From: Proteles cristata cristata
Lineage: Eukaryota > Chordata > Mammalia > Carnivora > Hyaenidae
Direction of reading: 5' to 3'
Assembly: GCA_017311185.1 (NCBI GenBank)
Contig: JAESUZ010003088.1
Coordinates: 620,001-684,000 of the forward strand
DNA: 64,000 nucleotides
In this document: positions 57,850 through 64,000 of the stretch, one piece after another
How positions within the stretch are numbered: the first letter of the stretch is position 1
Layout: each line of letters starts with the position of its first letter
The notes under the pieces: generated by a model
Seen by the model: the letters and a program-made list of their open reading frames with translations, nothing else
What the model was told of the DNA's origin: nothing
Databases searched by the model: none
Position numbers and translations under genes: made by a program

Positions 57850-58060
57850 TAGACAGGATTCAGGATTCTGGATTCTAGCTTAAACTACTAGCTCTGTAAA
57901 TCCAGGAGGGTCCCAAGTCCTATGCCTCCTTATCCTCATAGGTGAAATGGGAATAATAAATTCTATCCAATTTAGTTCCAAAGAATTATGTGGCTCAAAT
58001 GAAGTAAGAAACATGAAACTGCTTTGCAAAGCGTTGAGTACCGTAGAAGGCAATATTGGT
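57850..58060 (+). repeat. MIR SINE
   Basis: Sense MIR: ggattctggattctagctta, tgcctccttatcctcatagg, tgaaatgggaataataaatt and an end with tttgcaaagcgttgag. Confidence 0.78.
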
Positions 58061-58137
58061 AGTGTCATTTCATTTGTTACACCGAAAACAATGATGCATA
58101 ATTTCATTTGCCCATAAAATTCATTTGGCATATTATT

Positions 58138-58346
58138 ATCATTTATTTTTATTTCTAAGAGAGAGATAGAGAGACAGCGTGAGCAGGGGAGGGTCAGAGA
58201 GAGAGGGAGTCACAGACTGAAACAGGCTCCCGGCTCCGAGCTGGCAGTCAGCACAGAGCCGGAAGCGGGGCTCCAACCCACGAACCGCGAGATCATGACC
58301 TAAGCGAAAGTCGGATGCTTAACCGACTAAGCCACCCAGGTGCCCC
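58138..58346 (-). repeat. Young CAN SINE
   Basis: Reverse-oriented, CpG-bearing (aaccgcgagatcatgac) copy with head ending gccacccaggtgcccc. Perfect 12-bp target duplication tggcatattatt at 58126-58137 and 58347-58358. Confidence 0.95.
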
Positions 58347-58358
58347 TGGCATATTATT

Positions 58359-58869
58359 TTTGGAAATTTTAGGAAAATTCTTAACTCCTTGTGAAGAGTT
58401 TGAGATTTTAGAGTATAAATTATTCCTTCTAAATTTATTTATTGAATTTACTTATAATAGTCTAATTTAGTTGCAAGTGGAATTCTTAGCTGTAAAACTC
58501 GAAGTCATTTCATATCTAGTCATTTCTGTCACTTCGGGAAAGCAGGAAAAATTTGAATGTAACAAAACTGCAAACATTATAGCAGTAATGATAATTTACT
58601 TTTCTGATGTTTTGAAAACTATACTCCAGAGAGAATAAATTCCCATTTTATTAAAAAAAAAGCAATAAGGACTAAAAAAGACTCCTTCCAAAAATATGCA
58701 TTATAGCTAACTTTGCATCCAGCTGTCTACCCAATTATTATATTTTTGAGCTACTAATACAAGCATTTTTCAGATTTTGGATGCTTTATTTTATCTTCTT
58801 CACAGATTGCTGAAAACCAAGGGTCCATAATAATTCTATATTGTTCCTGGAAGCAGAGTTGAATGGACC
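58359..58869. other. Unique AT-rich sequence
   Basis: Nothing recognised. Confidence 0.4.
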
Positions 58870-58985
58870 TCACCAACACCTTTCTTAAGTAAGGAAGCCA
58901 AGGTATAAAGAGACTACATGACTAACCCAGTAAGATATTAGAAGAACTAGAATCAACTATGTTTCCTGACTTGGTCTTCCATCCT
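58870..58985 (-). repeat. MIR fragment, antisense
   Basis: Diverged antisense MIR: aggaagccaaggtataaaga, gactacatgactaacccagt and gaactagaatcaa. Confidence 0.5.
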
Positions 58986-59010
58986 TTCCAGAACAACAGC
59001 CAGCTATACT

Positions 59011-59260
59011 TTTTTTTTTAAGTTTTTAAATTTATTTTGAGAAATACAGAGGGAGTACAAGCAGGTGAGGGGCAAAGAGGGGGGAGGAGGGAGGGGGAGA
59101 GAGAGAGAGAGGGAGAGAGAGAGAGAGGGAGAGAATCCCAAGTAGGCTCTCCTCTGTCAGCACAGAGACCAAGGTGGGGCTCAAACTCACAAAACAGGGA
59201 GATCACGACTTGAGAAGAAATCAGGTCTGACGCTTCACCCTCTCAACCACCCAGGCTCCC
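59011..59260 (-). repeat. CAN SINE with long GA/GGGA stretch
   Basis: Reverse-oriented long form with an expanded purine segment at about 59076-59134 and head ending accacccaggctcccc. Target duplication caacagccagctatact (58994-59010) and caacagccaggtatcct (59261-59277), two mismatches. Confidence 0.92.
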
Positions 59261-59277
59261 CAACAGCCAGGTATCCT

Positions 59278-59589
59278 AATTTGATGGTTCCAAACATAAT
59301 CCACTTTCCTTTATATACAGGAGATAGAGGAATCTACATTAGGGAAGAAGCAATTGGATACCCCATTGGAGGAATATGCTGGAATCCCAAGCTGCATCCC
59401 ATACCTACTGAGGGCCACATCATTACACCAAAGTCATTTTCTAACATTAAGTCTTACATCTTGCTCCCGCTGTGGTGTCTCACCAGCTGAAAGCCACCCC
59501 CCAGAGAGGGCTTTCCAGCCATCCTAACTACATCACCACCAACCTCTTTATCCCATCGCCTCATGTTAGTTCTCTGCATTTACAATTGT
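59278..59589. other. Unique sequence
   Basis: Nothing recognised. Confidence 0.35.
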
Positions 59590-59935
59590 GTGTGTGTGTA
59601 TTCCTGTCCTCTGCACTGAAATGTAAGCTGCGCCAGAGTAGGGACCCTGTCTGTGTTCCTTATCAGTCTTTTCTCAGTATTCAGAATAATGCCCAATACT
59701 TAGAATACACTCAATAAATATTTGCTGGGGGCACCTGGTGGCTCAGTAAGTTGCTCAAGTCATGATCTCACAATTCCTGAGATCCAGCCCTGTGTAGGGT
59801 TCCTTGCTATTAGTGGAGCCTGCTTGGGAGTCTCTCTTTCCCTTTCTCTCGGCCCCTCCCCTGCACATGTGCTCTCTGTCTCAAACTTTAAAAATATATA
59901 TATTTGCTGAATGAATGAATGAATGAATGTGCCAC
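59590..59935 (+). repeat. L2 LINE 3' end split by a SINE
   Basis: L2 3' terminus: tgtaagctgcgccagagtag, ggaccctgtctgtgtt, aatgcccaatacttagaata, then cactcaataaatatttgctg. The last part (aatgaatgaatgaatg) resumes after the SINE at 59910. The SINE therefore inserted into the L2 terminal repeat. Confidence 0.8.
59728..59899 (+). repeat. CAN SINE, deleted in its head, inside L2
   Basis: Head gggcacctggtggctcagta followed by a deletion of the region between the A and B boxes, then CT-rich body and tail. Target duplication atatttgctg at 59718-59727 and 59900-59909. Confidence 0.9.
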
Positions 59936-60944
59936 TTGCCTTGTAACTCAATCAAACGTATTAAAGTCACTATCCTCACTTGCATTTCTGCCTTAGAATT
60001 TTTGTCCCAGGATATCTCAGCAGCATGCATTAACCAACAACGAGATATCTTCTATTTGTTTTCCTATTACTTGGAGTGACGATTTTAACAAAATATTTTA
60101 TTTTGTTTTCTTTTGCATTTATAAGAGAAAATACACTTCTGCTCATGGGAAGAGAAATGTTATTTTTGCCCTTTAAATTGGACGATGTACTAATTGAATC
60201 AGTTTTTCTAATTTGGGGGAAACAAAAATTTGTCTAGTCCCCAAGGAAGAGATTTTTTCCCTCTCTTCATCCTTGGCGTACATTAATGTACCCAGACAGT
60301 CTGTTGTCTGTTTGCTTAGAAGTCCTTTCTCAAAGTGGTCCTCTTCAAAAGCTTTCAAGAACATACCAGGGCTCTTTAGTGTGGAAGGCTATTTTTAAAA
60401 GAACAGGGTGGGGGAGAGGAAGTTAAAACAAAATGAAAAGATTGAAACCTCTGGCCTAATTGACTTGTCCACTTGGTGCTGTTAAAACACAATGGTTTTG
60501 TCGATCCTGCTTACCGTGGGACAGACCCACTAACTGGCTGCCATACAATGCGACCTCTCCACAAGGAATTAAGAGTTTTCTGCAATAGTAACCTTACCTA
60601 CTTAATCGAATCTTGAACAATCTATGCTGAACAGAGACCACTGAAACAAGCTAACTAAATGTCGCTTGTCACATAAATTAATTTATAGTTTCATGATCCT
60701 GATTTGTAACTCTGCACGACAGTAAAACCTGAGCCAACTAAGGCAAGCAGGAGAAGATGAAGTTCCGCTGGTACCTTTTCTTTTGAAGTGGCCCCAAACC
60801 TTAAAGCCTGCATTTCATTTGGGAAAGTCTTTTGCTAAAACCACTTCCCATATGCAACCCATCTGGAGGACTATAATCTAGTCTTGCCTGCAGCGAACCG
60901 ACAATAATGATGCTTGCCTTTCATCACAGATCCCTGCGCGCTAG
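59936..60944. other. 1-kb repeat-poor unique sequence
   Basis: No interspersed repeat recognised. ORFs are short. The lack of insertions makes it a reasonable place to look for conserved non-coding sequence. Confidence 0.4.
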
Positions 60945-61085
60945 ACAAACATTAATTAATGCCCCCAACACACCTGTGAGGTAGGGAAGTATTATTATCC
61001 CTGGCTCTCAGATGAGGAAATCCAGACACCAAGAGGTTAAATGGCTTGCCTTAGGCCTCGGAGTGAGCTAACAACTATGCAAAAC
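60945..61085 (-). repeat. MIR fragment, antisense
   Basis: Antisense MIR core: acctgtgaggtagggaagta, ttattatccctggctctcag, atgaggaaatccagacacca, gaggttaaatggcttgcc. Confidence 0.82.
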
Positions 61086-61699
61086 TTTCCACTAACCCAT
61101 GGCCCTCCTTACGGCTGCAGCTCTGAGAAACTTCAAGATCAGTTCATGAGCAGAATCATTTCTAGATGAGATGAGCTATAGCTGACTTATTTGTCTTTTC
61201 CACTGAAAGTTTAGACCCCATTCCAGACCATAAATGAACTCCTGCCTTAAGGTCTTAAAATGTAGAAACAATATGCAAATCTGGTGAATTTCTTTCAGAG
61301 CCTTTCCCAAAGTGCCATTTAATTGTTACATCTGAAGGAAAGCGATCGACTTGCTGGCCTGGTCTTCAGATGACACTTATTGAGAGGCTGCTATGTGTCA
61401 GGCACTGTGATTTCAGTACTGGCTCTCATCTGCTTTCCAGAAAACTCAAGCGTGACTCCGGCAAAGCAACTATTGTGACTCGAATCAAATGGAAATTAGG
61501 ACTTACTCTAAGGATAGCTTCTTTCCTGCCCAAAAGTTGGCAAGAGGGGTGTAAGAATTACCAAGAGAATCCCAAAGGTCAGGAATGCAGTGATCATTAT
61601 ATGCCAGAACAGCCTTCCCACTAAAGGCACAAAACCTTGCAGTCCACCTAGATTATCAAAAGTTCTACCAAAATGTATGATCCTAGTCCTATGAATGAC
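61086..61699. other. Unique sequence with a possible MIR/L2 start near 61365
   Basis: The motif acttattgagaggctgctat with gtgtcaggcactgtga at 61376-61410 looks like the antisense end of MIR or L2. The rest is unrecognised. Confidence 0.4.
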
Positions 61700-62195
61700 A
61701 AATAAGAGCAACTACTTGCTACTAACCGAAGTTTTCTATGTCCCAGGCCTCACATAAAATGTCACTTTAATATCTGCAAATCACCTTCAAAGAAATTGAT
61801 GGTATTTTTTTTTTTCATTTTACAAATGAAGAAAACAAGCTCAGTGTGTTAGGTAACCTGCTAATCGGTGGCAGAGCCAGCCATTAGAAAAAAAAAGGTT
61901 TAGGGGTGCTTAGGTGGCTCAATCGGTTAAGCAACCAACTTCAGCTCAGATCATAATCTTGTGGTTCGTGGATTTGAGCCCCACGTTGAGCTCTACGCTG
62001 ACAGCACGGAGCCGGAAGCCTGTGTCGAATTCTGTGTGTTCCTCTCTTTCTCTCTCTCTGCCCCTGCCCCTACTCACACCCTGTCCCTCTCTGTCTCTCT
62101 CTCTCTCTCTCTCAAAAAAAGTAAATAAACATTTTAAAAAATCAGGTTTGAACACCAAGTCCATCCTCTTAACTATAATATTTTACTACTTCTTT
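61700..62195 (-). repeat. MIR SINE, antisense, split by a CAN SINE
   Basis: Left part: ttctatgtcccaggcctcac, ttttacaaatgaagaaaaca, atcggtggcagagccagcc. After the SINE the MIR resumes with aggtttgaacaccaagtcca and tcttaactataata, so the two parts are one element. Confidence 0.75.
61903..62143 (+). repeat. CAN SINE inside MIR
   Basis: Head ggggtgcttaggtggctcaa, B box-like gtggatttgagcc, CT-rich body with a (CT)n run, and tail aaaaaaagtaaataaacatt. Its target duplication is blurred by A-runs; aggttt occurs on both sides. Confidence 0.88.
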
Positions 62196-62599
62196 TGTGA
62201 GGATAATTGATTCTTGATTGATTATCTCTTCTTTTTTTTACTATTTCATTATTCTCTTAGCACCTTATATGAAAGTTTTTTGAATATTAACCAGATATCC
62301 CTACCATGAGAATGAGCCTAAACACCAAGCTTTGCTATGAAAATCTTCTCTGCACTGGCCCAGCCAGTAATTTGCAACAGAGCTACACTTTGAGCTTTTG
62401 AACTTTTGTCGACCAAGCCCTGGGAACACTACTTTTAGATTCTGTATATAAAGAAATCTTGTTTGAAGTATAGCTTCTTATTCAAGGAGCACTGGGACCA
62501 TTTCTGTACTCTGGACCCCATATCTGGTTTGAGTCCCTGATTTCAACCGGACCTCAAGCTTCTGTGTAAGAACCGGTTCATTTCTTTATCCATCCATGA
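62196..62599. other. Unique sequence with an isolated TATA-like motif
   Basis: Includes gtatataaagaa at about 62444-62455. No gene or LTR boundaries could be assigned around it. Confidence 0.3.
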
Positions 62600-63285
62600 A
62601 TCAGTTTAGGCTGATACAGTTTAGGCAAGTATCAGGTTAGCCAATTCAAACTGACTAACAATAAAAAGGATTTATTGGTTGACTAAGTGAAAAAGCCAGC
62701 GGTAATGTGAGCTTCAGGTATAGTTTGATCAGGATTCTGGTTCTGCTTCCCTCAGATTTATTCCCCTCTGTATGCCAGACTGTTTTTTCAACTGGCTCCT
62801 TTCCTAGTTAAAAGATAGCCGTCAGGGGGCTCCTGGGTGGCTCAATCGGTTGAGCGTCCGACCTTGGCTCAGGTTGTGATCTCATGGCTTATGGGTTCAA
62901 GCCCTGCGTTGGGCTCTGTGCTGACAGCTGGCCCAGAGCCTGGAGCCTCTTTCAGATTCTGTGTGTGTCTCTCTCTCTGACCCTTCCCTGCTCATTCTCT
63001 CTCTCTCTCTCTCAGAAAGAAATAAAACATAAAAAAAAAAAAAAAAAAAGATGGCTGTCAGTAGCAATTCGGGCTTCAGCTTCCTTGTTTATATCCTGTA
63101 CATGGTGAGAAGAGGTGGCAGGGGAGAGGGAGAAACAGAAAGAGAGACAGGGATTTTGACTCAGTGTCAAAATCATTATGTGTGAATTATGAGCTTTGGG
63201 CTTATTAGACCACCAATGAATCTGCCTTAAGGCTAGGGAACTGACAACTACCCTGAATGGCTCAGGCCTGAGTTACCTGATCCTA
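62600..63285 (+). repeat. Ancient interspersed repeat, class uncertain (copy 2), split by a SINE
   Basis: Left part: aaaaggatttattggttgac, gagcttcaggtatagtttga, tctggttctgcttccctcag. It resumes after the SINE with aagatggctgtcagtagcaa and further blocks ending near tcaggcctgagttacctgat. Related in order of motifs to the copy at 48.9 kb. Confidence 0.5.
62826..63046 (+). repeat. CAN SINE
   Basis: Head ggggctcctgggtggctcaa, body with ctgacagctggcccagagcc, (CT)n run and a pure A-tail of about 19. Target duplication aaagatagccgtcag (62811-62825) and aaagatggctgtcag (63047-63061), two transitions. Confidence 0.93.
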
Positions 63286-64000
63286 TCAGTATGCCAAATG
63301 TGGGGGTGTGGGGTAGGATTATCTGAATTGTCTCGAATCAACCTACCCCATTCTCTATAGCTACAACACAGTGGAGAGGTAGCTCCTCACATGAAAATCT
63401 GGAGAGTGTTAGGAAGGGAAAAAAAGGGGGATGAGTATTAAGTAAGCAACCAATGAATGTCCCCCACAGTCCACCCCTTTGGCCACCCAAATTCATATTC
63501 CCTGTACTTTCAAAATTGTTCATACATGTGTAAAATGAATTCACTCAATGGGGCACAACACAATGGTCCACAACACAATGGTCCAGGTAGTTAAAGCCAG
63601 CTCCAAGCCTAAGGACTGTGGCCAAATGGCCAGCCCACTCTGACAAATCTTGCATTAACTTCTCATGGCTCAGTGACACGTGGCCAAGTGATGAAGTAAC
63701 CTCTATCAATATATTTGATATACAATGGTGGAGAGAAAACAAGACAACTGCAGTTTTTTTAAATTGCATTTGGAAAAGAAAAAGAGGGAGAACAATACAC
63801 ATTGGTCCCAAGCCCATAGTATAGATCAGATCCTATTAAACAGTAGTGTCAAGGATATAATGTCAAGATACAATATGTGTAGTATGTTTTATAGGTATAT
63901 ATTATATAAACATGAATTTAATAAACATAATGTTATAATATAAATATTTCGCTGCTTTGACAGGGGAATGTGTTCCTTGGTTAGACAGCAGATTTGTCTC
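63286..64000. other. Unique sequence to the window end
   Basis: No gene recognised. A tandem pair of cacaacacaatggtc lies at about 63553-63585. Confidence 0.4.

Noticed and set aside
62444..62455. TATA-box-like gtatataaagaa as a promoter
   Set aside because: Isolated motif in AT-rich DNA. No associated start region, exon or LTR limits could be found.
1358..63046. tRNA genes suggested by A/B-box motifs in many places
   Set aside because: Each is the tRNA-derived head of a CAN SINE. None continues into a full tRNA cloverleaf with a 3' acceptor stem.

Overview
This window looks like mammalian nuclear DNA from a cat-like carnivore (Feliformia, most likely Felidae). The main evidence is about 35 copies of a tRNA-Lys-derived CAN SINE. 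Its long form has the feliform body: a head reading ggcgcctgggtggctcag, then a gctctgtgctgac segment, a CT-rich stretch and an aataaataaa tail. Caniform versions differ after the B box. CpG is scarce outside the youngest SINEs and a few unique patches. Old mammalian repeats (L2, MIR, L1, MaLR/ERV LTRs, hAT and mariner DNA elements) fill much of the rest. I found no convincing protein-coding gene, tRNA, snRNA or rRNA gene. The window reads as intergenic or intronic sequence.

Layout. 0-4.2 kb: unique sequence, two SINEs and an L2 scrap. 4.2-7.1 kb: an antisense L1 covering the 3' UTR and the end of ORF2, with one SINE inside it and a SINE-in-SINE nest beside it. 7.1-15 kb: mostly unique sequence with two SINEs, a hAT-type DNA element with 8-bp target duplications, a MIR, and a unique CpG-bearing block with a weak exon-like ORF. 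15.1-15.9 kb: a sense L1 3' end. 17-26 kb: dense SINEs, L2, MIR, a large GGAA/GAAA microsatellite in a SINE tail, a mariner-type element with inverted ends, and a 95-bp ORF2-internal L1 piece with its own A-tail and target duplication. 26.4-26.9 kb: a CpG-rich unique patch. 27-29.5 kb and 34-36.5 kb: long repeat-poor stretches. 29.5-30.8 kb: two more SINE nests. 33-34 kb: two L2 pieces on opposite strands. 36.7-46.2 kb: no CAN SINE, but two related ERV-type LTRs on the minus strand. 46-64 kb: SINE-rich again, with a decayed L2 reverse-transcriptase end, an MLT1-type LTR, a doubly nested SINE with two sets of target duplications, and a 39-bp direct duplication of non-repeat sequence.

There are no genes working together here. 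What the sequence records is a layered history of insertions: ancient L2, MIR and DNA elements, then L1 and LTRs, then successive CAN SINE subfamilies. The order can be read from which element interrupts which. Most SINE limits are fixed by target-site duplications (TSDs) I could read directly. Limits of L2, MIR, LTR and DNA-element copies are approximate. Family names come from recognising consensus-like sequence by eye, not from a database search.
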